A stretch of DNA of 64,000 nucleotides. Source: Rhodopseudomonas_A palustris_F (GTDB taxonomy: Bacteria; Pseudomonadota; Alphaproteobacteria; Rhizobiales; Xanthobacteraceae). The notes below the pieces were generated by a model, which saw nothing but the letters and a program-made list of their open reading frames with translations, did not search any database and was not told where the DNA came from. The stretch's first letter is position 1. Each line of letters starts with the position of its first letter. Of this stretch, positions 18,379 through 26,521 are shown one piece after another. The DNA lies in NCBI RefSeq assembly GCF_000013745.1, contig NC_007925.1, positions 806,001 through 870,000 on the forward strand. The letters run 5' to 3'. The position numbers and the translations under genes were made by a program.

Positions 18379-19722
18379 ATGAAACGTATTCTCGCCGGCG
18401 TCGCGCTTATCGGAACGGCCGTGAGTGCCCAAGCAGCCGACCTGGCCACCAAGGCCCCGTATTACAAAGCGCCGATCGTTGCGGTGTACGACTGGACCGG
18501 CTTCTACGTCGGCGTCAACGCCGGCGCCGGCCTCGGCCGCGACCGCGCGATCCAGAACTTCGCTCCCGGCCTGACCAGCACCACCTATCTGCAGCCGTTC
18601 GGCGCGCTGGGTGGCGGCCAGATCGGCTACAACTACCAGACCAATTCGCTGTTTGGCCCGCTGGTGATCGGCCTCGAAGGCGATTTCCAGGGCGCCGACC
18701 TCAGCGACACCCGCACCACACTGTCGGGTCCGGTGAATTACAGCCAGAAGCTCGATTGGTTCGCCACCGCCCGCGGCCGCATCGGTATCGCCCGCGGTCC
18801 GGTGCTGAACTACTTCACCGGCGGTTTCGCGGCCGGCGACGTGCGGACCACCGTCACCGAGGGCGGCTTCACCGCGTTCGACAGCGGCAAGCGCACACTG
18901 ACAGGCTGGACCATCGGCAGCGGCGTCGAAGCGGCGCTGGGCGGGAACTGGACCGGCAAGATCGAATATCTCCACCTCGATCTTGGCAACAAGACCGACA
19001 GCTTCCTCGGCCAGACCCTGCAGACCAGCGTGCGTGAGAACATCTTCCGCGTCGGCCTGAACTATCGCATCGGCGGCAACGGGCTGTACGCGCCGGCGCC
19101 GGTCGCGAACTGGACCGGCTTCTATCTGGGCGGCAATTTCGGCAGCGCCTTCGCGCGCAACCGCACCACCGCTTCCATCGGTCCCTTCAGCGAACAGTTC
19201 AACCTCGGGCTCGACGGCTTCGCCGGCGGCGGCCAGGTCGGCTACAACTGGCAGGCCTCGAACTGGGTGTACGGCCTCGAAGCCGACTTCCAGGGTTCGA
19301 CCCAGCGTGACAACGACACCGCGGTGTTGTTCGGCCTTGCCGCCTACGACGCCAAGCTGCCCTGGTTCGGCACCGTGCGCGGCCGGCTCGGCTACTCGCT
19401 CGGCTCGACGCTGTTCTACGGCACCGGCGGTTACGCCTACGGCAACGTCAAGACCACCATCACGGCGGGCACCGGCAGCGAGACGATCTCGAAGACCGCG
19501 AGCGGCTGGACCGCCGGCGCGGGCATCGAAACCCCGTTCACGCTGCTCGGCCTGGTCGGTCCGAACTGGACCTCGAAGACCGAATATCTCTATGTCGACC
19601 TCGGTTCGACCACCAGCGACTTTGCCGGCGGCTTGGCGCCCAACACCATCAAGGTCACCGAACACATCTTCCGAACCGGCATCAACTATCACTTCAATTC
19701 GCCGGTGGTCGCCAAGTACTGA
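18379..19722 (+). CDS. Outer membrane beta-barrel protein with tandem duplicated barrel domain
   Basis: 447 residues. A signal peptide (MKRILAGVALIGTAVSAQA) is followed by two homologous halves of about 200 residues. Half one begins DWTGFYVGVNAG and ends ENIFRVGLNYRI. Half two begins NWTGFYLGGNFG and ends EHIFRTGINYHF. Each matches the single-barrel 8-strand OMP family common in Bradyrhizobium relatives, where one protein usually has one such domain (roughly 210-270 residues). The C-terminal tyrosine and the GY/GF-rich alternation fit an outer membrane barrel. The ATG at 18379 is chosen because it opens the signal peptide and follows GGGGTGG. A strong terminator follows. Monocistronic. Confidence 0.9.
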   Translation: MKRILAGVALIGTAVSAQAADLATKAPYYKAPIVAVYDWTGFYVGVNAGAGLGRDRAIQNFAPGLTSTTYLQPFGALGGGQIGYNYQTNSLFGPLVIGLEGDFQGADLSDTRTTLSGPVNYSQKLDWFATARGRIGIARGPVLNYFTGGFAAGDVRTTVTEGGFTAFDSGKRTLTGWTIGSGVEAALGGNWTGKIEYLHLDLGNKTDSFLGQTLQTSVRENIFRVGLNYRIGGNGLYAPAPVANWTGFYLGGNFGSAFARNRTTASIGPFSEQFNLGLDGFAGGGQVGYNWQASNWVYGLEADFQGSTQRDNDTAVLFGLAAYDAKLPWFGTVRGRLGYSLGSTLFYGTGGYAYGNVKTTITAGTGSETISKTASGWTAGAGIETPFTLLGLVGPNWTSKTEYLYVDLGSTTSDFAGGLAPNTIKVTEHIFRTGINYHFNSPVVAKY

Positions 19723-19773
19723 GCGTGAACTAACCGCTCGTCAGTTACTGATCGCAGCGACGAACTGATCTGC

Positions 19774-19802
19774 AAAACCCCGGCCTCGCGGCCGGGGTTT
19801 TT
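19774..19802 (+). terminator. Rho-independent terminator of the duplicated OMP gene
   Basis: Perfect 12-bp stem (AAAACCCCGGCC paired with GGCCGGGGTTTT), loop TCGC, then a T-run at 19798-19802. Located 52 bases after the OMP stop codon. Confidence 0.93.
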
Positions 19803-19877
19803 GTTTGTAAGCGGCGGTCGGCGGAGCGCGCGCCAGCATCTCCGTTTGGGATGAAAGCATCCAAGGCAAAATACAGT

Positions 19878-19995
19878 CGTCATTCCGGGGCGCGAGGCCG
19901 CAGGCCGAGCGAACCCGGAATCCAGTATTCCAGAGCGGTGAGTACTGGCTCTCAGGCTCACGCGCAGCTCACGCCGCTCGGGCCCCGGAATGACG
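19878..19995. repeat. Palindromic repeat, family B
   Basis: Begins CGTCATTCCGGGGCGCGAGG and ends GGCCCCGGAATGACG; the middle holds GAACCCGGAATCCAG. It sits between the convergent OMP and methyltransferase genes. Confidence 0.85.
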
Positions 19996-20037
19996 GCCTG
20001 GAACTTTTGAAGCTCGTCACGCCAACTCGAAGAGCCT

Positions 20038-20946
20038 CTATGGCTGCGCCGCGACGATCACCAGCCCCGGCACCGGCACGCCGGCTTCGCTGCGCGCCGA
20101 CGCCTGCTCCAGGTGCTTTACGACCAGGCCCGCGGCCGCCATGGCGCTCTGCAGATAGCGCGCGCCATGGGCGTAGCGCAGCCCGGCGCCGAGCACGACG
20201 CCGTCGCTGTCATGGGTTTCCGCCGTCAGCGCCAGCAATCCATCCGGCGCCAGCACCCGCGCGGCTTCGATCAGCAGCGGGTTGACGTCGCAAAGATAGC
20301 CGACGACATCGGCGGCAAGGATCAAATCGGCGCTGGCGGTCGGCCGGTCGCGCAGCGCATCGACCACCTCCGCTTCCTCCACCTGGGCGTAGCGCTTGGT
20401 GGCGCGGGCGCGCTCCACCATGCGCGGCGATAGGTCGAAACCGATCATCTCGCCGACATAAGGCGCCAAAGCCAAGGCAGCGAGCCCGGTGCCGCAGCCG
20501 AGGTCGAGGCCGTGATCGAACCACGCCGGTCGATCCGCCGCGGCGCGCACCGCAAGGATCGCCTGGCGCAGCAGCGCCGGTCCGCGATAGCCGAGATCGT
20601 CCAGCACCGCGGCCTCGAAGTTCGGGGCGTATTGATCGAACAGCGCGCGGACATAGCCCGGCGGCATCGCCGCGAGGTCGGCGGCATCCAGCCGCATCAG
20701 CCGCAGCGCCGCGCCGTTGCGGTCGTCGGGATCGGTCATCTGCGCATTGCGGAACGCGATCACCGCGCCGTCGCGGTCGCCGAGTTGTTCGCGGACTTCG
20801 CCCAACGCGAACCACGCGGTGGCGAAACCCGGCGCCAGGCTAGCCACCTGGACCAATAGATCCTCGGCCGCCACCAGATCGCCTTGGACTTGCAGATCGC
20901 GCGCGAAATCGAACCGCCGATCGGCGAGCATATCGCCCGATGACAT
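20038..20946 (-). CDS. TPR-containing class I SAM-dependent methyltransferase (COG4976-like)
   Basis: 302 residues. The N-terminal third looks like tetratricopeptide helices (RDLQVQGDLVAAEDLLVQVA, PGFATAWFALGEVREQLGD). The C-terminal part carries the SAM motif LDLGCGTGLAALALAPYV, the acidic loop GFDLSPRMV and ADLILAADVVGYLCD. This is the predicted TPR-methyltransferase family; the substrate is unknown. I choose the ATG at 20946; an in-frame ATG at 20964 is the alternative, and neither has a clear Shine-Dalgarno. It is divergent from the exonuclease gene, with about 107 bp between them. Confidence 0.83.
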   Translation of the reverse strand: MSSGDMLADRRFDFARDLQVQGDLVAAEDLLVQVASLAPGFATAWFALGEVREQLGDRDGAVIAFRNAQMTDPDDRNGAALRLMRLDAADLAAMPPGYVRALFDQYAPNFEAAVLDDLGYRGPALLRQAILAVRAAADRPAWFDHGLDLGCGTGLAALALAPYVGEMIGFDLSPRMVERARATKRYAQVEEAEVVDALRDRPTASADLILAADVVGYLCDVNPLLIEAARVLAPDGLLALTAETHDSDGVVLGAGLRYAHGARYLQSAMAAAGLVVKHLEQASARSEAGVPVPGLVIVAAQP

Positions 20947-21053
20947 GAACAGGCGTGCTGGCATTTTTGGAACCGGTGGTCGAACCGGGCATTCGCAAGT
21001 GCGGCGCAGGGCGCGGCACTCGAATGACTCCGATGATGACTTATATAGGCACG

Positions 21054-22094
21054 ATGCGTCCACAAGACATCCTGCTGCCGGTCGCCGCCGGATTGTGCTG
21101 CAAGCCCGGCGGTTTCCACATCGACCCGGTGCGGCCGGTCGAGCGCGCGGTGATCACCCACGGCCATTCCGATCATGCGCGCCCCGGTCACGGCGCGGTG
21201 CTGGCGACGCGAGAAACCCTCGACATGATGCGGCTGCGCTATGGCGAGAATTTCGCCGGCTCCGCGCAGGCGATCGGATACGGCGAGGAACTTCGGCTCG
21301 GCGAGGTCACGGTGACGTTTCATCCGGCCGGTCATGTGCTGGGATCGGCGCAGATCGCGGTCGCTTGCGGCGGCACTCGCATCGTGGCGTCGGGCGACTA
21401 CAAGGATGCGACTGACCCGACCTGCGCGCCGTTCGAGCTGGTTCCCTGTGACGTGTTCATCACCGAGGCGACTTTCGGACTGCCGGTGTTCCGCCATGGC
21501 AACGCGGCCGACGAAGTCGCCAAGTTGTTGGCGTCGGTGAAGCTGTTTCCGGAGCGCGCGCATCTGGTCGGCGCTTACTCGCTCGGCAAGGCGCAACGGG
21601 TGATAGCGCTGCTTCGCCAGGCCGGCTTTGATGCGCCGATCTATCTGCACGGCGCGATGGAGAAGATCACCAACTACTACGCCCTTCGCGGCGTGGCGCT
21701 CGGCGAGCTACGCGCGGTCAAGGGTGTGAAGAAGGCCGATCTCGCCGGCACGATTACGCTGGCGCCGCCATCTGCCACCTCGGATATCTGGACGCGGCGC
21801 TTTCCCGATCCGGTCACCGCGTTCGCCTCGGGCTGGATGCGGGTCCGCGCGCGGGCAAGGCAGCGCGGCGTGGAGTTGCCGCTGGTGATTTCCGACCACG
21901 CCGATTGGGACGGCCTGACCTCGACCATCAAGGCCACCGGCGCCGGCGAGATCTGGGTCACCCACGGCCAGGAAGACGCGCTGGTGCATTGGTGCACGAC
22001 GCAGGGCTTGCGGGCGCGGCCGCTCGATCTGGTCGGCTATGGCGACGAGGACGGCGACGCGGCTTTGGCCGCGAGCGAGGACGTCGAGGCATGA
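21054..22094 (+). CDS. Ligase-associated DNA damage response exonuclease (MBL/beta-CASP-like)
   Basis: 346 residues. The metallo-beta-lactamase core has HGHSDHARPGH (HxHxDH), then HPAGHVLGSAQ and SGDYKDATDPTC. The C-terminal VISDHADWDGL and THGQEDAL match the nuclease branch related to CPSF73/SNM1. This is the exonuclease of the ligase-associated set (TIGR04122 in my recollection). The ATG at 21054 is preferred because the family starts at MRPQDILLPVAAGLCC. Its stop overlaps the ligase start (ATGA), so the two are co-translated. Confidence 0.92.
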   Translation: MRPQDILLPVAAGLCCKPGGFHIDPVRPVERAVITHGHSDHARPGHGAVLATRETLDMMRLRYGENFAGSAQAIGYGEELRLGEVTVTFHPAGHVLGSAQIAVACGGTRIVASGDYKDATDPTCAPFELVPCDVFITEATFGLPVFRHGNAADEVAKLLASVKLFPERAHLVGAYSLGKAQRVIALLRQAGFDAPIYLHGAMEKITNYYALRGVALGELRAVKGVKKADLAGTITLAPPSATSDIWTRRFPDPVTAFASGWMRVRARARQRGVELPLVISDHADWDGLTSTIKATGAGEIWVTHGQEDALVHWCTTQGLRARPLDLVGYGDEDGDAALAASEDVEA

Positions 22095-23827
22095 ACCGCT
22101 TCGCCGAACTGCTCGATCGCCTCGCCTATGAGCCCGGCCGCAACGCCAAGCTGCGGTTGATCACCAGCTATCTGCACGGCACCGAAGATCCCGACCGCGG
22201 CTACGCGTTGGCGGCGCTGACCGGGGCGCTGTCGTTCAAGCACGCCAAGTCGGGGCTGATCCGCGAACTGATCGCCGCGCGGACCGACCCGGTGCTGTTC
22301 GCATTGTCCTACGATTACGTCGGCGATCTGTCGGAAACCGTGGCGCTGATGTGGCCCACGTCCTTCTCCCCTCCGCAACGCGACGTGTCCGTCTTCCCTC
22401 CCCGCAAGGGGGAGGGAGCAGGCCGTGCACTTAGCGCGCGCAATGACCCGACGCCGACGCTGACCGAAGTCGTCACGACCCTCGCGACGCTCGGCAAGGC
22501 TGAACTGCCGGCGCAGTTGGCGCGCTGGCTCGACGAACTCGACGAGACCGGGCGCTGGGCTATCTTGAAGCTCGTCACCGGCAGTCTGCGGATCGGCATC
22601 TCGGCGCGGCTGGCGAAGACCGCGGCCGCAGCCCTCGGTAACAAGGATCCGCACGACCTCGAACTGATCTGGCCGGGGCTCGCGCCGCCCTATCTCGAAT
22701 TGTTCGCCTGGCTGGAAGGCCGCGCCGAAAAACCGATCAATGCCGATCCGGCGCCGTTTCGGCCGGTGATGCTGGCCCATGCCATTGAGGACGCCGACTT
22801 CAACACGCTCGACGCCGCCGATTACATCGCCGAATGGAAATGGGATGGCATCCGGGTTCAGGCGGTCAGCGGTCGTGACCAACACGGCCACCTCATCTCG
22901 CGGCTGTATTCGCGGACTGGCGAGGACATCTCCCAGAGCTTTCCGGATCTGTTGCCGTCGCTGCGGCGGCCCGGCGCGATCGACGGTGAACTTCTGGTCT
23001 TGCGCGAAAACCGCGTGCAGTCGTTTAACGTGCTGCAGCAGCGGCTCAACCGCAAGAGCGTGACGCCGAAGCTCTTGAAGGACTATCCGATCCACCTCCG
23101 CGCCTACGACCTGCTCGGCGACGGCGAGGTGGATCTGCGCACGCTGCCGTTCGAACAGCGTCGCGCGAGGCTCGAATGCTTTATCGCCGAATTGAACGAT
23201 CGGCGCATCGACCTGTCGGCGACGATCCCGTTCGCCGATTGGCAGGCGCTCACCGCGGCGCGCCAAGCTCCGGCCAACGCCGGAGCCGGTCTCGACGCCG
23301 CCGCGGTCGAGGGCGTGATGCTGAAGCGCCGCGACGCGCCGTATCTGCCGGGCCGGCCGAAGGGGCAATGGTGGAAGTGGAAGCACGACCCGCACGTCAT
23401 CGACGCGGTGCTGATGTATGCGCAGCGCGGCCATGGCAAGCGCTCGTCGTATTATTCCGACTATACCTTCGGGGTGTGGACGAGCGGCGAAGGCGGCGAC
23501 GTGCTGGTGCCGGTCGGCAAGGCGTATTTCGGGTTCACCGACGAAGAGTTGCTGCAGATCGACCGCTTCGTCCGCCGCAACACCACCGAGAAATTCGGCC
23601 CGGTCCGCCATGTGGTGCACGAGCCCGATCAAGGCCTGGTGCTGGAAGTGGCGTTCGAGGGCTTGGCGCGCTCGCCGCGGCACAAATCCGGGGTGGCGAT
23701 GCGGTTTCCGCGGATCAGCCGGCTGCGCTGGGACAAGCCGCCGCGCGACGCCGATCGCCTGGAGACGCTGCAACGGCTATTGACCGCGGAGGCCGCAATT
23801 CCGCCCGCCGCGGCGTCCGGCCATTGA
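22091..23827 (+). CDS. Cisplatin damage response-type ATP-dependent DNA ligase, with repeat-derived insertion
   Basis: 578 residues. The adenylated lysine is Lys250 in EWKWDGIRVQ; nucleotidyltransferase motifs (RTGEDIS, GAIDGELLV, EGVMLKRRDAPY, WWKWK) and a C-terminal OB-fold follow. It is the ATP-dependent ligase of the ligase-associated repair set, proposed to act with the exonuclease, helicase and PdeM on damaged or crosslinked DNA. Residues about 92-109 (TSFSPPQRDVSVFPPRKG, then EGAG) are encoded by a fragment of palindromic repeat family A placed in the N-terminal domain; the frame is kept. The gene starts inside the exonuclease stop codon (ATGA). Confidence 0.92.
   Translation: MNRFAELLDRLAYEPGRNAKLRLITSYLHGTEDPDRGYALAALTGALSFKHAKSGLIRELIAARTDPVLFALSYDYVGDLSETVALMWPTSFSPPQRDVSVFPPRKGEGAGRALSARNDPTPTLTEVVTTLATLGKAELPAQLARWLDELDETGRWAILKLVTGSLRIGISARLAKTAAAALGNKDPHDLELIWPGLAPPYLELFAWLEGRAEKPINADPAPFRPVMLAHAIEDADFNTLDAADYIAEWKWDGIRVQAVSGRDQHGHLISRLYSRTGEDISQSFPDLLPSLRRPGAIDGELLVLRENRVQSFNVLQQRLNRKSVTPKLLKDYPIHLRAYDLLGDGEVDLRTLPFEQRRARLECFIAELNDRRIDLSATIPFADWQALTAARQAPANAGAGLDAAAVEGVMLKRRDAPYLPGRPKGQWWKWKHDPHVIDAVLMYAQRGHGKRSSYYSDYTFGVWTSGEGGDVLVPVGKAYFGFTDEELLQIDRFVRRNTTEKFGPVRHVVHEPDQGLVLEVAFEGLARSPRHKSGVAMRFPRISRLRWDKPPRDADRLETLQRLLTAEAAIPPAAASGH
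22364..22418. repeat. Partial palindromic repeat, family A, inside the ligase coding sequence
   Basis: CTCCCCTCCGCAACG and, opposed, CTCCCCGCAAGGGGGAGGG. It is shorter than the other copies and interrupts the ligase gene in frame, between the blocks ETVALMWP and PTLTEVVTTLATLG. Confidence 0.82.
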
Positions 23828-23900
23828 CGGGGCCGCGTCGGTTCCCCATTTGCGTGTCTCTTGTTATGATGCGCGGGTTCATCTGCGCGCGGGAGGATCG

Positions 23901-24200
23901 ATGCCAAACGACACGAGGGATTTGCCGGCGCGCGACGACGGGTTGACGCGGTTTCTCGGCGGCTCGCCGCTCGCGGTGGCGTTTCGGCTGGCGCTGATGT
24001 CGCTGTTGGTCGGCGTGGTGCTGGCGGCGATCGGCTTCGATCCCTGGAATATCATTACCAGCATCCGGCTGCTGTTCATCCGGGTCTGGGAACTCGGTTT
24101 CGATGCCATCAACGGGCTGTGGCGCTACTTCCTGCTCGGCGCCGTGGTGGTGATTCCGATCTGGCTGTTGTCGCGACTGTTCGGCGCGCCGCGCGCTTAA
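23901..24200 (+). CDS. DUF6460 small membrane protein
   Basis: 99 residues. The ATG at 23901 has GGGAGGATC before it. Two hydrophobic helices (AFRLALMSLLVGVVLAAIGF and YFLLGAVVVIPIWLLSRLF) flank an amphipathic segment FDPWNIITSIRLLFIRVWE. This composition matches the DUF6460 family of small membrane proteins in rhizobia-related bacteria. Function unknown. It is 73 bp after the ligase and 13 bp before the MATE transporter and may be co-transcribed with both. Confidence 0.75.
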   Translation: MPNDTRDLPARDDGLTRFLGGSPLAVAFRLALMSLLVGVVLAAIGFDPWNIITSIRLLFIRVWELGFDAINGLWRYFLLGAVVVIPIWLLSRLFGAPRA

Positions 24201-24213
24201 CGAGACCGGTCGC

Positions 24214-25539
24214 TTGTCGTCGGGCGCCAACGTCAGCCACCGGCGGGTGTTCGCCATCGCCGGTCCGGCGATGCTGGCCAATCTTACCACGCCGCTCCTG
24301 GGCATCGTCTCCACCGCCGCGATTGGGCGGCTCGGCGATCCGCATCTGCTTGGCGGCGTCGCTTTGGCGTCGGCGGCGTTCGACTGCCTGTTCTGGCTGT
24401 TCGGCTTCCTGCGGATGGCGACGGTGGCGTTCACCGCGCAGGCGCTGGGCGCCGGCGACCGCGACGAGGTCCGCGCCGTGGGCTTGCGCGCGCTGCTGCT
24501 CGGCGGCGCCATCGGGCTCATCCTGATCGCACTGCAGGTCCCGCTGGCGGCGGCGATCTTCCGCCTGATGGGCGGCAGCGAAGCTGTCACCACCGCGGCG
24601 CGCGAATATTTCTTCATCCGGCTGTGGTCGGCGCCGATGATCATGGGCAACTACGTCGTGCTCGGCTGGCTGATCGGCCAGGCGCGGCCGCGGCTGGCGC
24701 TGGCGATCCAGGTCGGCATCAACCTGATCAATATCGGCTTCACGCTGTTGCTGGTGCTCGGGATCGGCAAGGGCATCGCCGGAGCCGCGATCGCCACCGT
24801 GATCGCCGAAGGTTGCGGCCTGATCGCCGGGCTGAGCATCGCCTGGTCGATCCTCGGCGGCCGGATCGGCGTGCCGCGGCATCTGCTGTTCGACCGTACC
24901 CGGTTGTCGCGGATGCTGGTGGTCAACCGCGACATCCTGATCCGGACCGCGGCGCTGATAGCGGCGTTCCTGTTCTTCACCGCGCAGAGCGCGCAGGCCG
25001 GCGACCTCACGCTGGCCGCCAACGCGGTGCTGTACAACTTCCTGATGATCGGCTCGTTCTTTCTCGACGGCCTCGCCAACGCCGCCGAGCAGCTCTGCGG
25101 CCAGAGCTTCGGTGCCCGCGATCGCGCCGCCTTCGGCAAGGCCGTCAAACTGGTGCTGGGCTGGAGCGCGCTGTTCGGCATCGCGGTCACCGGGCTGTTC
25201 GCGATCACCGGCAATGCGCTGATCGAGGTGGTCACCACCAGCCCGGAGGTGCGTCGCGCGGCGCGTGAGTTCATGCTGCTGGCGGCGTTGGCGCCGGCTT
25301 GCGGCGTGATGGCCTATTGCTACGACGGCATCTATATCGGCGCCTCCTGGGCGCGGGAGATGCGCAACCTGATGCTGGTCGCGTTCGCGGCCTACCTTGC
25401 CGCCTGGTATCTGCTGATCCCGCTCGGCAATGCCGGGCTGTGGATCGCCTTCCTGTCGTTCCTGCTGATCCGCGGCCTGCTGCAGGCCTGGCGCTATCCG
25501 GCTATGGTACGGGTATCGTTTCCTCGCGGAAAACCCTAG
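24214..25539 (+). CDS. MATE-family efflux transporter
   Basis: 441 residues with about twelve transmembrane helices. Typical MATE segments are AGPAMLANLTTPLLGIVSTAAIGRLGD at the N-terminus (a family signature, here in its two parts) and AAEQLCGQSFGARDRAAF in the second half. It exchanges cationic compounds for H+ or Na+ at the inner membrane. No ATG is in reach; the start is a TTG at 24214, with a GTG at 24247 as the alternative. It directly follows the DUF6460 gene. Confidence 0.9.
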   Translation: MSSGANVSHRRVFAIAGPAMLANLTTPLLGIVSTAAIGRLGDPHLLGGVALASAAFDCLFWLFGFLRMATVAFTAQALGAGDRDEVRAVGLRALLLGGAIGLILIALQVPLAAAIFRLMGGSEAVTTAAREYFFIRLWSAPMIMGNYVVLGWLIGQARPRLALAIQVGINLINIGFTLLLVLGIGKGIAGAAIATVIAEGCGLIAGLSIAWSILGGRIGVPRHLLFDRTRLSRMLVVNRDILIRTAALIAAFLFFTAQSAQAGDLTLAANAVLYNFLMIGSFFLDGLANAAEQLCGQSFGARDRAAFGKAVKLVLGWSALFGIAVTGLFAITGNALIEVVTTSPEVRRAAREFMLLAALAPACGVMAYCYDGIYIGASWAREMRNLMLVAFAAYLAAWYLLIPLGNAGLWIAFLSFLLIRGLLQAWRYPAMVRVSFPRGKP

Positions 25540-25577
25540 GCTCGGCCAACGGCGGTCAGGGATCAGCGGATCAAACC

Positions 25578-26312
25578 ATGCAACTGCGCTTTGTCGGCTG
25601 CGGCGATGCGTTCGGCTCCGGCGGCCGGCTCAACACCTGTTTTCACGTCAGCGGCGAACAGGTCAATTTCCTGATCGATTGCGGCGCCTCGTCGCTGCCG
25701 GCGCTGAAACGCTACGGCATCCTGCGCGACGACATCGATCTCGTCCTGATCACGCATTTCCACGCCGACCATTTCGGCGGGGTGCCGTTCCTGTTGCTCG
25801 AGGCGCAGTTCGGCAAGCGCAAGCGGCCCTTGGTGATCGCCGGACCGCCCGGCATCGAATTGCGGCTGACTCGGCTGATGGAAGCGATGTTCGAGCATTC
25901 CTCGTCGACCAAGCAGCATTTCGAGCTCTCGGTGGTGGCCATCGAACCGAACGAGACCCGCGAATTCGGCGCGGTGAAGGTCAGCGCATTTCCGGTGGTG
26001 CACGGCGATTCCGGCGGGCCGTTCCATGCCTATCGGATCGAGGCGGAGGGCCGCACGCTGGCTTACAGCGGCGACACCCAATGGACCGAGACGCTAGTCG
26101 GAGCCGGCCACGATGCCGATCTGTTGATCGCCGAAGCCTATACCTACGACCGGCCGGTGAAGAACCATCTCAGCCTGAAGACGCTGGAAACCCATCTGCC
26201 GGAGATCAATCCGCGGCGGCTGATCCTCACCCATATGAGCGACGAGATGCTGCGCAAGCTCGATGCGGTGCCGCACACCGCCGCCAGCGACGGGCTGATC
26301 GTCGAGTTGTAG
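25578..26312 (+). CDS. Metallo-beta-lactamase-fold protein (RNase Z/PhnP-like group)
   Basis: 244 residues. Metal ligands are in THFHADHFGG (HxHxDH), VVHGDSGG, YSGDTQW and the C-terminal THMSDEM. The N-terminal VGCGDAFGSGGRLNTCF is a hallmark of the RNase Z-like branch of MBL hydrolases. No signal peptide. The lack of the long RNase Z exosite argues for a small-molecule phosphodiesterase or hydrolase rather than tRNA processing, but this is inference. The start at 25578 is the first ATG giving the family N-terminus. It lies 38 bp after the MATE gene. Confidence 0.85.
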   Translation: MQLRFVGCGDAFGSGGRLNTCFHVSGEQVNFLIDCGASSLPALKRYGILRDDIDLVLITHFHADHFGGVPFLLLEAQFGKRKRPLVIAGPPGIELRLTRLMEAMFEHSSSTKQHFELSVVAIEPNETREFGAVKVSAFPVVHGDSGGPFHAYRIEAEGRTLAYSGDTQWTETLVGAGHDADLLIAEAYTYDRPVKNHLSLKTLETHLPEINPRRLILTHMSDEMLRKLDAVPHTAASDGLIVEL

Positions 26313-26341
26313 TTCAGGAGTCCCGGACTGGTCGGCTGACT

Positions 26342-26490
26342 CGTCATCCTGAGGTGCTTTTCCGCAGCGCGGATGCGCTGCGGAAAGCCTCGAAGGATGA
26401 CGCCGCAGGACTGGCGTTTCGGACCGCGAGCGTGCGGCGCATCCTTCGAGACGCCCGGCTACGCGCTTCGCCGGGCTCCTCAGGATGACG
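26342..26490. repeat. Palindromic repeat, family C
   Basis: Begins CGTCATCCTGAGGTGC, contains CCTCGAAGGATG and CATCCTTCGAGACG, and ends CCTCAGGATGACG. Common element type in Bradyrhizobium relatives; other copies near 29783, 30751, 33062, 39169 and 39285. It lies between convergent genes. Confidence 0.88.
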
Positions 26491-26521
26491 CAGCGATTGG
26501 TGTCGTCTTCAGCGACAGCGC

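Noticed and set aside
18379..19722. Two separate OMP genes fused by a frameshift error
   Set aside because: The reading frame is continuous, only the first half has a signal peptide, and no stop, start or ribosome binding site lies between the halves.
22037..23773. 578-residue minus-strand frame over the DNA ligase
   Set aside because: Antisense shadow; ligase motifs are all on the plus strand.
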